Positions 1 to 11,437 of a DNA stretch of 64,000 nucleotides are shown piece by piece. This DNA comes from Leptodontidium sp. MPI-SDFR-AT-0119 (taxonomy: Eukaryota; Ascomycota; Leotiomycetes; Helotiales; Leptodontidiaceae), in the NCBI GenBank assembly GCA_020726505.1, contig JAHLEZ010000019.1, positions 992,001 to 1,056,000 of the forward strand, written 5' to 3'. Positions within the stretch are counted from its first letter, which is position 1. Each line of letters starts with the position of its first letter. Below the pieces are notes generated by a model. The model was not told where the DNA came from. It saw only the letters and a program-made list of their open reading frames with translations, and ran no database searches. Both the position numbers and the translations under genes were made by a program.

Positions 1-1209
1 ACAAGTGCAAATTAAGCCGTATGACTTAGTGGAAGTCGAAAGATTGTCGATCTTCTAGCTTCGTCGTCATTGAATGCTGTGCGGCGGAAGGCCTGGGCTA
101 TGAAAGCAGGCGAGAGTGGTGAAGTTTTAGGATTCAGCTGTACATTTGATGTCTAGAAAGGAAACAGTTTGACGTGGAACGTGTTGGTTTCTGGGAGTAT
201 TTTTGTTGAAGCCAGCATTTCTTCCAGTCTATGATTGAAGTGAAGAGATGGAACGGTTTCAGGTGGACAGTGAATGGAAGTTGGGTTCTTCGCTTATTCT
301 CTCGGTTCGGCGTAGCTTTGTTGACAACAACTTTTTTACGATCGCAGCCTCTAAATATACCAATGTCCAGACAAGCTGAATCAAGATGACCAAAGAAGAC
401 GGAGAAGAAATACAGCGTGATAAGGGATTGCTTGACGGAGCGAGTAATCAAGTGACCTGCCACCTGTCAAGTGAAAAGCTAGATGCGTGAGGAGCAAGTG
501 GGAAGTCGATCTCCCTAGCCCCCAAGGGAACAAACCCAAGACTTTCGACTTGGGATGCAGAACACGTTCTCGAGTACGGAATAATTATTGACTGAGATTC
601 AACGTCCAAGATCAGTGTTTTAGGAATTGATTCCTTCAAAAGCTTACATGCAACAGTGTTCTCAGTCGGACTGAGCCCACCCGCCTCGCCAGCCTTAACT
701 AAGTGCGGGCATGTCCATCAGTCCCTCGTGGAGGCTTTACGCGTCGAGGATTTGTCCGCAATCTGTCTTCAGGGGCTTTCTTGGTGCCGGAAACCCCGCC
801 TTCAACCCCCATCTTTCAAAAGGTCTACTCTCAGCACATTTTTGAACGGATGCGATGGCATATACTCTAGCCAACCTGTCTAGGTCGCCTGGTCACATGA
901 CACGGGCAAAAACACTTTAAGCCCGAGTGCTTATCCCGCGCCGGGCTGCATCAATATCTTCATGCCCTTGGGATTGGCCCAAATCCTCTAGCTGAGTACT
1001 CGAGCAAGGCAGACTCAGTCGAGAGACATGTTACACAAGATATCACCTGAGACTTGCACCTCGAAGTCGGGGTCAACCCGATCTCCTCGACCGCGCTGCC
1101 CTACTTGAACTGATCCGCATACTGTTTTGTTAACTGCTCCCTTGAAAGTATATCTGCAATCTTCTAATATTGCAGAGGTCCCTCAAGCGATCTTGGAGGT
1201 GGCAAGGAA
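1..1209. other. no convincing gene
   Basis: No reading frame here has a recognisable domain. The longest frames (134-463 and 448-639 on the minus strand, 656-883 on the plus strand) look like chance ORFs. The stretch may hold the promoter of the broken gene that starts near 1210. Confidence 0.5.
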
Positions 1210-2186
1210 ATGACAGCCCTCTGCCCACAGCCCGTACCTGGGCCATCCAGCGAGGTTGGCTTGGACAAATGCTGGTTTCTGAACACCAAGCCAGACCTCA
1301 ATATATCTAATCTTCTATCTGCCCTAGCCGCAAGTACTGAGTTCGAATCTGCCGATCCACGAAGTGCTGCGGGGGATTGTCGTTGACGCACAACACCTTC
1401 AACGGCTCTTCCTCCCCCGTCGAAGGGCGCGAGCAAGCGCAACTCGCAGAGACAATCGAAACGAGAGGAGGCTCCTGATCGATTGGGAAATGGTGCCGGT
1501 GATGGTAGAAAGGGTGATGGTGATGGTAGAGGTGGAGGTGGAGGAGGAGGACGGAAAGGCGCAGGTCGAAGTTCACAACCAGCGGTTGCCATCCCACATG
1601 AGATGAACAAATATTGGATTCCCCATGTGGACATAAATAAGAAGGTCATCACTCAGGAAATCCAACTTTACTTAGGGCCGGAGTCTACCGTTAGACCTTA
1701 CACACAAGAAGTTGGTACTGTACATGTGGACAAGATGGAGATGTTCGCTGACCGATATTTACGGTGAAGACGGGTTTCTCATCACAACTCCAGGAGAGTG
1801 TCTGACGGATGTAGGACCCATCGGGAGCCTCCACGTATACACGAGGCTGACAATTTCACCAGGAGCAAATTGATGATATCTGTCGCAAGTCAAAAGAGGT
1901 GTGGGAAAGACAGGCTGCAAAACAGACCAACACGGAAGCCACGCGACTACTCCTACGACCCTTACACCAAGCCATTCGAATTGATGATATTGAAGCCTCA
2001 TCAGAAGAAACAATTCAAATTTGGAGCGGTGGGAGAGAACGACAAAGAGCTCGCCACAAGTCTTTCATTTTTCGCAAGTCATTTTTCGCAAGACAGTCAA
2101 TAGATGCAGCTTGGCTCGTGGTGTCGAACATGATGAATTTGCCTGGACCTGCCCCGATCCATTCTGTGGCCAATGATTCGAGATGA
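1210..2186 (+). pseudogene. broken conserved fungal hypothetical gene
   Basis: A coding frame runs from ATG 1210 to about 1710 with one in-frame TGA at 1384-1386. It holds a Gly-rich linker and then a motif I recognise from a common uncharacterised ascomycete family: YWIPHVDINKKVITQEIQ followed by YLGPESTVRP (family pattern YFVPG.GIDREVITADI...YLG.DA.VRPG). The frame then changes near 1711-1765; a 30-nt intron would be too short, so this looks like an indel. Coding resumes with GFLITTPGECLTD, a clean 52-nt intron (1811-1862) and EQIDDICRKSKEVWERQ, to a stop at 2186. The order of these blocks matches the family. The TGA fits a CGA-to-TGA change. The function of the family is unknown to me. The alternative is an intact gene with an unusual intron across the TGA or an assembly error. 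Confidence 0.55.
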
Positions 2187-3293
2187 GCTGGGTGTAAAAC
2201 TTGCCTTTCTTAGTAGTAGTCCGTCTGGTGGGAAATTCCGAGATTCTGTTGTGGTTTCTTTCTTGATCTTATGCAGGAGCTTGTATTTTCAATTGTTAGT
2301 CAAGCTTGGAAACTTTTGTTTGCGTCGCTATTCTTCGGAAACGCAGGTGCAGTGCGGGGTGCAATGAGGTTTGTCCACGGAATTTTACAGATGTTCATTG
2401 AGCTTTGAAGCATCGCAATTTCAATGCTTCCGAGATTCATCTATTGTGCCGATGAAGTCTTGGTTGAACGTCCCTTGTGCGTTCTCTACTTACTTAGGTA
2501 CACAATTACCCTGCTACCCCTCATCTTCGCGTATTTTGCACCTCACATTCATTCCCTCTGTATATAGTGCTAGCATATTGACATTCACAAAAAGGTACTG
2601 GTCCATACCATTAGCCTGTTGTCTGATGTAACCAGGCCACCGCAGATCAGATCGCTTTGGAGGTATGAGAAGTTTCTCCCAACGTCTTCCAGCTTCTCTT
2701 CACATCCCAAATTTCTGAACATGATGCTCCTGAATACTATTGTAGGAGTAAAGCTAGCCTTCCTATCATTGGCTCTTCCTTGCTCTGCATTTCAAAGAAT
2801 CGACATTGCGCAAATTGAAACGCTGCCTCAAACCGAAAGCCATAAACTTTTATAACATCTACTAGGCCCAATGACACTAAGATACGGAAATACCGTCGTC
2901 TTTCTCCCTCTTCCAACCATTGATCCTCATGAAACTTTGATCGCGAAGCTAGAGGCTCAAGATTCCACCGCCTTGCTGCCGCCAACCTACGATACAACCC
3001 TCAGGGCCGGCTATGCTCTCCAGAAGAACCTCATGCTCGCTTCCCTCGCTTCCAAATAATCGGTTCCGCATCACTTATTTGTGAGCAGTCCACAGTACTG
3101 TGAGGCCGCTACGTTAAGACATGAACAGCCGTCCTGTCATGCACTGCACTGCACTGCAGCAACAGCGCCAGCCTACTATATTGTCGGGAACACCGACGAG
3201 TACTCTTTCCAAGTTTAGCCAGTGGTAGTTGTAGTCGAGGAGCTCAAACGGGTCACCGTGGTCATCGTGAGCTCACCTCCTTAGCTCACTTGC
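2187..3293. other. intergenic, nothing assignable
   Basis: Several short frames (for example 2619-2855 and 2871-3059 on the plus strand, 2737-2997 on the minus strand) have no recognisable motif. A small CACTG-type tandem repeat lies near 3143-3160. Confidence 0.5.
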
Positions 3294-5666
3294 TCAGCTG
3301 GACTCAGGTTTTGATCTAGCTTCGACAGTAACTGCAGCGTCGCTCTCCAGACCCGTCTGCCCATCCAGCAATTTCAATGCGGCGGCCGGCGTGGCTTTGG
3401 GCGTGTTGTTGTATGTCCCCGCAGCAGACTTCAGCGCGACAGTCTGCAGCGAGACCTGGATCGCATTTTCCACCAGCGTCTCATCTGCATCCCAGGCGCT
3501 GGTCTCGGCCTCTGCTTCGTTTTCGAGCAGTGTGTCGTCGTCTGCGTCAACAGACGCGGTTGCATCATCGCTTTCTTTGCTGCCGGGTTTTGCCCGCGGC
3601 TCACTGGTCGTCTTCTGGTATTGCCGTGTTTCCACATCAGAGCCGAGTTGAAAGAGCGCAGGTTCATGGAGCGGCGATAGAGGGAGCGGTATCTCCTCTG
3701 GCTGCAACTCCGCCTCAATTGAAGCCGGACGCCACTGTATATGCTCAGATAATGGCTCTTTCTCTGCTGCGCCCTTCATTGCCAGAGAATTAGGTTGTGT
3801 GTCTGCTCCAAATAGCCAGCCTGGTTGTAAAGACCGCTCGGTCTCTGTGGAGCCAGCCTTAACTGGCGACTGGAAAGCGAATGTGAACCCTGACGATGGC
3901 AATCGAGCAGTTTTGGACACCGTTCTTCCCTGTGGCACAAGCTCGGGTTGAAGTCTTGCCTGTGACAACCAGCCTACTCGTGTTGATGGCTCATGTTTAG
4001 GCACTGCCTCAGCTGTCACTGGCGAATGGATTGCGAAGGTAAATTCTGTCTTCGGCAATGATTTCGCTATGATCTGTGGCTCACATTTGACCTCTTTCGT
4101 CTTGGGAAGTGATACTCCCAGTAGCGAGTCTTTTTCAGGAACTGTATTGGTAAGCGACAATTCCTCTTGGTGGTTTGTTCGCTGTTCAACTCCAAGAGCA
4201 CTCATTTTTTCCACCAGCGTAGTTTCAATCGTATCTTCCACCTTGAGAGGGGCTTTAGGAAGACCCAGTCCATCGTTGATGGCAATGGCGTCCAGTCTCC
4301 CAGTCAGATGAGCCACCGAAGCATTATATCGATCCAACAATTTCCTCGCAGTGACGGCCTCCCCGCTATCAGCCATATCTTGCACAGTTTTCTTCCACTC
4401 GCTTTTGAGTTTGCCAGTGGAATCGTACGGCCTCGCCCTCTTCATAAATTCTGCCCATTCACTGACGACTTTCTCGGCGCTCTTGTGGCTGATCTCGAAC
4501 CACTCCTCGTGGCTCTTCCGACAATGCGCAGCTTTGCAGATGCCTTCACGGCGCCACTCCATGACGAGCTCGTGGTGCGTCAGCGTCTCGGCCCTGTGAG
4601 CGTTGGGGACCTCTTGCACGCTGAATAGTAGATTTGGCGTGTACCCGCACTTTGACCACTCGTCTAGACGGTCCTGGACGGTACGTGAGGTCCAGCCGAT
4701 CTTAACATGGCCTGGAGAAGAGCTTCGGTCAAAGATGTACAGTGATCCATCTCTAAAGTCATACTCCTCGTCGACTAAGCGATTTAAGAGGTTGTAGGCG
4801 ACCGAATTCTCGAGAAGATGTGGTTCATTGATATGCGGAACGAACTCGGGCAAAGGTTTTCTGGGGCGTGGCAAGGTTCTTATAGCCAGATTTTTCATGG
4901 CATTGCCGTCGCGTGGTCGCAGATCGTAATGCTGTTGAGTGAGCGGTTCAGATGTAGGTTCTTTTCCATTCGACGAGGCATATCGAGCAGTTGATTGCGT
5001 TGCGACAGTCCTGGACATAGTTGAACCATTTGGGTAAAGCGTTTCTCCATCGGACAGTGCAGTAAAGCTGCTAAGTGATTGCATGTCAAGTTGGATGACA
5101 TCGCTAGCTGTTGAGAAAGCAAGTGTACTTGCGCCATCCGTAACAACATTTTTCTCCTCTTCTGCTTCGAGAGCAGTTAGGAGAGACGCTTCGCCCGCAC
5201 GTTCTAAGATCTCCTGCTGCCATCGCTCGGCCAAAGGCTCCAAGTGGTCTATGTATTGTATGCGATCTCGATGCTGAGCCCGGCCTTTTCTGCAACAGTT
5301 ACACAAGATGTACTCTTTTAGCAGATCGAGGCTGGCGATGTCTGATGAGGCCCTGATGATTTGTCCGTACAATTCGATTGCGCGTTCATTGTCTGCTATT
5401 AGACAGTTCCACGAGCACCTTCTTTGGGTAGTTTTAGCAATGAATATACACTGGCTTTGGTTTGAGGGATTAAGATCGTAGAACGACATGTAATAAGGTA
5501 CACCAGGTTCAACAGCCATGTCCATGATGCCGAGTATGAATACTGAGGTTGATTGGGCTAGTCGACTCTGCCAACGATGAGAAGCGAGACCTTGGTGGTT
5601 TGTCGTGCTTGTTCGCATCAGGAGGGCAGGATACGAAGTATTTAGTCCGCAGCCGTTGGTACACAT
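3294..5666 (-). CDS. GIY-YIG (T5orf172/MUG113-type) domain protein
   Basis: Single-exon frame of 790 aa. Residues about 307-410 form a T5orf172/DUF1766 domain of the GIY-YIG superfamily: SLYIFDRSSSPGHVKIGWTS, the conserved Arg in VQDRLDEW, and a His/Cys-rich block HHELVMEWRREGICKAAHC followed by EEWFEI. Fungal members resemble S. pombe Mug113 and are usually of unknown function; nuclease activity is only inferred from the fold. Residues about 70-130 carry a Cys-rich N-terminal module (CIFIAKTTQRRCSWNC, then LCNCCR) often paired with this domain. The C-terminal half is acidic and low in complexity, probably disordered. The start is uncertain: ATG 5666 gives the longest frame, but an internal Met about 48 codons later, just before the conserved part, is also plausible. 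No intron is needed. Confidence 0.85.
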   Translation of the reverse strand: MCTNGCGLNTSYPALLMRTSTTNHQGLASHRWQSRLAQSTSVFILGIMDMAVEPGVPYYMSFYDLNPSNQSQCIFIAKTTQRRCSWNCLIADNERAIELYGQIIRASSDIASLDLLKEYILCNCCRKGRAQHRDRIQYIDHLEPLAERWQQEILERAGEASLLTALEAEEEKNVVTDGASTLAFSTASDVIQLDMQSLSSFTALSDGETLYPNGSTMSRTVATQSTARYASSNGKEPTSEPLTQQHYDLRPRDGNAMKNLAIRTLPRPRKPLPEFVPHINEPHLLENSVAYNLLNRLVDEEYDFRDGSLYIFDRSSSPGHVKIGWTSRTVQDRLDEWSKCGYTPNLLFSVQEVPNAHRAETLTHHELVMEWRREGICKAAHCRKSHEEWFEISHKSAEKVVSEWAEFMKRARPYDSTGKLKSEWKKTVQDMADSGEAVTARKLLDRYNASVAHLTGRLDAIAINDGLGLPKAPLKVEDTIETTLVEKMSALGVEQRTNHQEELSLTNTVPEKDSLLGVSLPKTKEVKCEPQIIAKSLPKTEFTFAIHSPVTAEAVPKHEPSTRVGWLSQARLQPELVPQGRTVSKTARLPSSGFTFAFQSPVKAGSTETERSLQPGWLFGADTQPNSLAMKGAAEKEPLSEHIQWRPASIEAELQPEEIPLPLSPLHEPALFQLGSDVETRQYQKTTSEPRAKPGSKESDDATASVDADDDTLLENEAEAETSAWDADETLVENAIQVSLQTVALKSAAGTYNNTPKATPAAALKLLDGQTGLESDAAVTVEARSKPESS

Positions 5667-6639
5667 CCGGGCAGTTGCGGCCTGGTGGCGGAGGCTGGGG
5701 CAGCCTAATAATAGAGTAGTGCAGGTTCACAAGCACCTTTAGCGCCGAGGCGTTCTCCCAGGCTCACACATGCTCCCAAAATGGTCACCCGCGACTTGGC
5801 ATGTCATTGTGCCATGATTTGGTGTATTCACAGAAGTGCTTAGGAACAGTATGCGATGTCGGCATTCTGTCTGGTAGCCGGTCCAGTGCAGATTATAGAA
5901 ATGCTTCGGATTTTGGTATCATCAGCCCAAGTAATTTGGGTTCCAGTGTAACTAAACTTGCTCTAAGTTTTACTCGACCGAATTCGTGGACTTCACGCTA
6001 AAGTGTAGAAATAATACTACTGGATTTCAGACCGCTTTAGCTTATAGTATGAAAGGGCACATACTCTATCGTGCAGTTCATTAAGGTATCATACATCAGG
6101 CTTAATCATTTCCGGGTGCAATATTTAAAGCGGATTTACACGCAATTGTAGCACTCTGGGCTTAAAAATAGTTTCGACTTATCCACGGGGTAATTCGTCG
6201 CACTGCATTCATTTCGTCCAGTAAGAGATCGTGCTTAGCGAAGAACACCGCAGTTTGGAGCAAGATTGGGCTCCCTAACGCTGGCGTTGCCGTTACGATG
6301 GCGCTTGACGGGTGACAATGCGAGAGTCTTACATCCTGAGAGGGGAGTGTCTTTGGATGATTTGGATGACTTGGTGGCCTTGTTCGACTTCTTGTTGACG
6401 AGTATCTTCTTAATTTTGACCATATTGACTATGGCGGTTCATGAATAAGTAAGTGTCCATTTTTGGTAAAGAAAGTTACGCGTAGGGAATTCAAAATACC
6501 TACATCTCTACACGCAATCAGTTCACTCTATATAACTCCATTATGAAGATGTATATGCTGCATAATTCATACGAAAAATCTTGCAAATAAGCGGCCTGGT
6601 TGATTTGATGTCTATTAGTGACTTTTATAAGTATGTCCA
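5667..6639. other. intergenic region
   Basis: No supported gene. A 62-codon Lys-rich frame at 6235-6423 on the minus strand has an ATG but no recognisable motif. Confidence 0.5.
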
Positions 6640-7217
6640 AGTCGCCTGTGTTCCAAGTTAGTAGCTATCCTCGAAGTATTCTTCCATGGCGATCCCTCCA
6701 CTGTCATCGTGCTCCAGAAGCCTCTCTCCCGTGAAACAGCATCAATCAACACCACCTCATCATTCTCAAATCCCGTTATCGACCCGCGCGTGTTCACCAA
6801 CCCAATTGATCTCGAAATGGATATCTCTATGGTGAAGTATGTGCGGACATGGTTTCAGGCACCAAGTCAAGCATCCCTCACCCCGGTTGAGATTTTACCT
6901 GGCAGTGCGGTGCAGAGTGATGAAGAAATCACTACTGCTGCCGGACAGCTTTCTGTGCCGACACTTAGACATACATTAGGAACTTATGCAAAGATACCTT
7001 TAAAGGTAGGCAGAGTTGTGGGACCGGATTTACTTGTCCATGGCGTCCAGGGACTGAGTGTTATTGATGCGAACATCCGCATTTAGATGCCACAGTGTAT
7101 GCAGTTGCTGAGAAGGTAAGTGTGGAACTTTACCTCTTGCGCCGTCATTTGATGAAGCTGACAGGGATTTTCTTTTTCAAGGCAGCAGATTTGATCAAGG
7201 GTAGAGCAGAGGAATGA
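6640..7217 (+). pseudogene. GMC oxidoreductase C-terminal remnant
   Basis: The translation carries the C-terminal landmarks of fungal GMC flavo-oxidoreductases: TASINTTSSFSNPVIDPR, then SLTPVEILPGS, then VVGPDLLVHGVQGLSVIDA. Where intact members have roughly MP.IP..H after SVxDA, about 20 nt are missing and the frame breaks with a TAG near 7084. The next frame continues HLDATVYAVAEK, then a GTAAGT...TTTCAAG intron ending at 7181, then AADLIKGRAEE and a stop at 7217, which is the usual family C-terminus. The FAD-binding N-terminal half is absent. The His region (RHTLGTY instead of HPVGT) is also degraded. This is therefore a non-functional tail of a GMC gene. The 5' limit is approximate. Confidence 0.75.
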
Positions 7218-7466
7218 GAGTCGAGTACATTTAAGGCACCTAAACAGTGTGTAGCTTTGCCAAAGATAAAGTTTGGAGTGGGAGAAGGTTGAAGCTAGGA
7301 GGATGATACTAGAGAAGTGGAAGGATGTTCTGGATGAAGGGTTCACGTGGTCAGCTACATTTTTTGCCCCAATCTGATACATTATTCACTGAAAGCGAAT
7401 CAGGCTTCCATCTTCATAAAATACCCAACGCCTACAGAATACAATCAAAAGTTCAGCATCCTTGAA

Positions 7467-8423
7467 CTAAAGCTTTGCCCCTTCCATCACAGTCAACAAT
7501 CCACCATCCACTTTCAGCGGCACATGCAAAAGTCTATCCCCTCCTTCACTTGCATTCGGTAGCCTGCCACCACGACTATTGAACTGGAGCGCCTGATGAA
7601 GCAATCTCGGCTCTCCAAGCGTAGCATCTCTCTCCCTCCTCCACTTGACGAAAGTCTCCTCCTCAACTCCACTCTTTACATGCTTGTTCTCGCGCTTCTG
7701 CTCCCCGACAGTCGTGAAAGGACGGAACTTCTCTCCTTTTTCGTTAGCTTCTCTCTCAGGAGGAGGATAATCATGACCGGTGTACAAGCGATACTCCTCT
7801 GGCAGATCAAGTAACCTTCGTGCGGATTTGTAGAGATCGGTTGCTGAACCGCCAGGGAAATCAGCTCGTGCAGAGCCAACGTCAGGGTTGAAGATTGAGT
7901 CGCCTGTGAACACGTTTTGCTCAATGCGGTATCCAACGTGATCGGGTGTATGACCAGGGAGATAAAGGACCTCGCAATCGAGGCATCCGATCTTGAATTT
8001 CTCATTGTCGTCCCAGAGGTGGTCGAAGACGTTTTCGAGCTCCTCCTTGTTCATGCCGTACTTTGGAGCGAATGTTGCTTGGACTTGAGTGATTCGTTTC
8101 CCGATCGATATCTTTGGTGTGGGATGGCCTAGCTCGATGAGTCTTTGCTGGAGGTATCGCGAAGCGGTAAGATGGTCTGCGTGCGCATGCGTTTCCATGA
8201 TGAAGATCGGCTTCAAGCCATTTTGGGAGATTATTGAAAGCAGCTGGTCTGCGGATTTAGTGCTCAGCCTGTTTACTGAAGGATCGAAGTCAAGGACTGA
8301 ATCGATGATTACCGCTTCTCGTGTTTCTGGATCCGCGACGATGTATTGCCAGGTGGCAGTGACAGGCTCGAATGAAGAGTAAACCTCTGGAGACATTGAT
8401 CCTGGTTGCAGTGTGATCACCAT
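7467..8423 (-). CDS. persulfide dioxygenase-like metallo-beta-lactamase protein
   Basis: 318-aa intact frame from ATG 8423. It has the full metallo-beta-lactamase ligand set: THAHADH (H79, H81, D83, H84), PGHTPDH (H158), FTGDSIF (D175) and YTGHDYP (H217). The order and spacing match the ETHE1/persulfide dioxygenase and glyoxalase II-like branch, which oxidises glutathione persulfide to sulfite with mononuclear iron. The sequence DVGSARADFPGGSATDLYKS is typical of the persulfide dioxygenase branch. The role would be sulfide detoxification, in mitochondria or cytosol. No clear targeting peptide starts at this Met; an upstream minus-strand frame (8290-8685) could hold a 5' exon, but I could not make an in-frame join. 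A plain glyoxalase II is less likely. Confidence 0.88.
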   Translation of the reverse strand: MVITLQPGSMSPEVYSSFEPVTATWQYIVADPETREAVIIDSVLDFDPSVNRLSTKSADQLLSIISQNGLKPIFIMETHAHADHLTASRYLQQRLIELGHPTPKISIGKRITQVQATFAPKYGMNKEELENVFDHLWDDNEKFKIGCLDCEVLYLPGHTPDHVGYRIEQNVFTGDSIFNPDVGSARADFPGGSATDLYKSARRLLDLPEEYRLYTGHDYPPPEREANEKGEKFRPFTTVGEQKRENKHVKSGVEEETFVKWRRERDATLGEPRLLHQALQFNSRGGRLPNASEGGDRLLHVPLKVDGGLLTVMEGAKL

Positions 8424-9175
8424 CTTGGATTATGTTTGCTTGCAATTCGAAAGCGAGGTTTCTGGTGGATAAATGTGCGAGATCTATGTGATGAGATTTC
8501 ACTTGCTTCTGTTGACTAGCCGTAGCAAATGAGTATGAGCAGAAACATTTCCAAAATATGCGTATTGACTTACTTATGTATACGAAACGCTCCAAACTGA
8601 GCAGGCCGGTGACTGGTGACTTTGCCATACTCGTTAAGCGTCTCGTCTTGAGGCCATTCGGAGTTATCAGCGAATCGGCGATCACAGCCCAGTATTTTGC
8701 CTTGAACTAACACAAAGATGGCTGTACAGTACAGCTCCATTTACAATTATTAGTCCATGCATTCAAAGAAAAATGAGGAGTGTTAGTCAAGGATTTAGAT
8801 TCCGAGATTCAGTGGGCCAACGAAACGTGGGGCTAATCGACTTAATCGGCGACCACTCCAGTATTAGTCAATAGAATACGGCGTTCTCGCTAGCGGGTCC
8901 CCCCTCCCTACTTGTATCGTCGGGGACACGATCGTGATCAGAGCTGCTTACCTTGTTAGCACTGCAGCAGCAGTCTGTTATTATTCTCGCTGAAATGGGG
9001 ATTGTGAATCAGATTAGTCCCTCATGCCTGGGATTCCGAAAGTGATGCCAACAACCGCTCACTGTCGCATCAACTTTTCAGCTCTGGGATACTTCAGAGG
9101 AGAACCTACAGGAGGCACAGGAACAACTCTATACAAACTAGAATACAGACACAGACAACAAACTTCCCACCAATA
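8424..9175. other. intergenic region
   Basis: Likely promoter of the metallo-beta-lactamase gene and 3' flank of the reductase gene. I see no gene. Confidence 0.45.
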
Positions 9176-10491
9176 TCAATACGTCCTCCTAGGAATCATG
9201 CCCGCTCTCCTAAAAGCCTCGAACGTCTCCACCCAACTCTCATGAGGATCCCGCTCCTCCAAGAACCCCACCTCTCTTATCCTCGCTAGACTCAACTGCC
9301 TATCGAAATCACAATAGAAACCATAAGTATCCAAGAAATCCCCCTTCCAAACACTCACCCCCTTAAATCCTCTCTCTTCCAACTCCTCTTTATGAGCCTG
9401 CAAATACTCCCCAGGAAGAAGCGCACCTTTTCCCTCATGGAGAGGAGGAGCACCCACCAGCCCGAAGTAATCACAGATCATCGGCCACCGCTCAGCCATA
9501 TTACTCGGCCTTTCCCGGTCCGCGATATTGAACAGTTGGCCACCTCCACATTTTTCAGGATGAAGGGAAGTGTAGATAGAGAGCCGTCCAATGATGGAAG
9601 AGCCCGCATCATTGAATTTCGATTCAGAGCCTTTAGTTGTCCCTGGATACGGCACCTCTGCGCCTTTACCTTCGAGCAGTAGGTAAGCTGAGAGGTATGT
9701 CGCCCAATGTGCGGCGAGGTTAAAAGTACTGCCGTTGGGCACGAAGCCGATTATGGCGTCGGGACGCACTTCGCACCATGTCCAGGAGCGGTTGGCGCTG
9801 GCGGCTGTGAGGTGTGCTTGGAATGAGGCGTACCAGTTCTCGGTTGAGAGGGAGGGTGGGAGACGCATTGATTCTGCGAAGGGTGCGGTGAATGGTCGTT
9901 GTGAGGCGGGGAGTTGGATGCCATAGCCCTGAGATGTTTGTCAGTCGCAGTGAGGTGGCTTGGTGCCGGATCTGGGGATTTGAGGCAGGGAGAGGAGGAG
10001 ATCACTTTTGTTCCGCTTGGGAAGACGAGGAATTTGAGATTGGGGGAGAGGATGTTCAACGCTCCTGTTACTCGGGATAGCATGCTGAGATTGGCTGCGA
10101 CTTCGGTCGCTTGGTCATCGTCTTGTTTGTAGGCTGATAGTAGTTAATGATTATCCACATACACTCGAATGGACATATACTAGAGAGACGTACCGAAGTA
10201 ATAAGCATGTGTAACCGACTCTATGTCCTTGACTTTCTCCTTTAATGACAACGCGAATTCTTCGATCGTTCCATTCAAAAAATCGACACCGGAAACCAAT
10301 TGAAGGTCTGGTCTCGAAGGAGAAGGAGGCGGCCAATAAGCATCTTCAACTTTCAGAGGTCTGTTGACTACTGCAGTGACTTTGGGGAATGTTCCTTCTT
10401 TTGGGTAGTTTTTGAGGAGCTCGTTTACCAGTCCCCAGCCAGCGACACCGGATGCGCCGAAGACGAGGGCGTGGTTTGCTGATTGAGACAT
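9176..10491 (-). CDS. PRISE-type short-chain dehydrogenase/reductase
   Basis: Three-exon model: 10491-10194, 10133-10006 and 9928-9176. The introns are 60 nt (10134-10193) and 77 nt (9929-10005, with an ACTGAC branch site before CAG). The spliced protein is 392 aa, the usual size for progesterone 5-beta-reductase/iridoid-synthase-like (PRISE) SDRs. The N-terminal Rossmann motif is VFGASGVAGWGL. The first junction gives THAYYFAYKQ, the PRISE THxFY-type motif, and the second gives SGTKGYGIQLP. Further on are WCEVRPDAIIGFVPNG and an NAD(P)-binding C-terminal half ending GMIPRRTY. In fungi these enzymes reduce enone-type substrates and often serve specialised metabolism; the substrate is unknown here. 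No biosynthetic core gene is next to it. Confidence 0.85.
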
Positions 10492-11437
10492 TTACCACGG
10501 GTAGAAGGCGAAATTCGGAAGGACGGGTTGTTTGTTTGCATCTTTTTATCGCTGAGACTTTATATCAGCGGGATCTGATTGACGTAGCTTTTCCACGTGA
10601 GGTTGGTTAGTCGACATGACTCATGATCTCTCATACAACCACTTCCTCACTAGACAATTGTAGCGTTCCCGAAAAAATGGAGTTTTCTGAACTGGCTGAG
10701 TAGTAAGCGGTTGGAGACCGAGAAATGGTGGCGCAGTGAAATTCACGAGGCAAGGAACATCTGCAGTTCGTTTCGAGAATCGTTTGACATGATGTTCTTC
10801 TCAACAAGTCATCGGATGAGAAATTCACGAGCGGAAAACGAGAGAGAGGAAGCGAGGATGATCCTTGTGCCGCATTCTGCTTGGTATGACTGGTATCGAG
10901 CATTGTATATTGAAAGATGCAAGTTCTAGCACGCATCGGACCCACAAACATTGCTTTAGACTGTAAACAAACCTCGGCCAACCTAGCGAGTTAAAGGGGG
11001 GAGGATAAATCATCACATGATCACGTGAAGTTGATTTAATTTACTTTGACAGAGGTAAGCTGGCAGAGGGTTCGTCAAGAAAACATCATATTGCTGCATT
11101 GGGCGTCGGCTTCAAGTGAAGGTATAAAGAGGAAGAGGTTTAGAACAATATATATACCTTTTATATATATATACATCGATGCATGGAAGTCTTTTGGTCA
11201 GAAAACTGAAACTGCGGGCAACCTTGATGGGTTGAGCTTAGCCTATTCCGGGAGGTCAGTCAGATAAGGATAAGCTATCGGGATGCTTCGCTGCCTCTCC
11301 AGCCCCTCCCCTCCCTCTCTTCCTTCACTTCTCTGTCCTTTCCCATCCATCAACACCACTCAACCCCATCCTCAACTCGAGAAATATAGAAATCTACATC
11401 GACTTCAGCTTCCAGTCTGGTCTAGACACATCCAACC
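10492..11437. promoter_or_regulatory. divergent promoter region with CT tract
   Basis: Lies between the minus-strand reductase and the plus-strand bleomycin hydrolase. An AT-rich TATATATA-type stretch lies at about 11149-11172. A strong pyrimidine tract at about 11283-11345 sits just upstream of the hydrolase ATG; such tracts are common near fungal transcription starts. This is inference from sequence only. Confidence 0.45.

Noticed and set aside
2188..2770. The string GVKLAFLS appears in two nearby plus-strand frames
   Set aside because: Codons differ and flanks do not match; probably coincidence.
6235..6423. 62-codon Lys-rich minus-strand frame
   Set aside because: Short, no motif, no supporting context.
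8424..8685. Upstream 5' exon for the persulfide dioxygenase-like gene
   Set aside because: A GTAAGT donor exists near 8570, but the only acceptor before 8423 gives the wrong frame.
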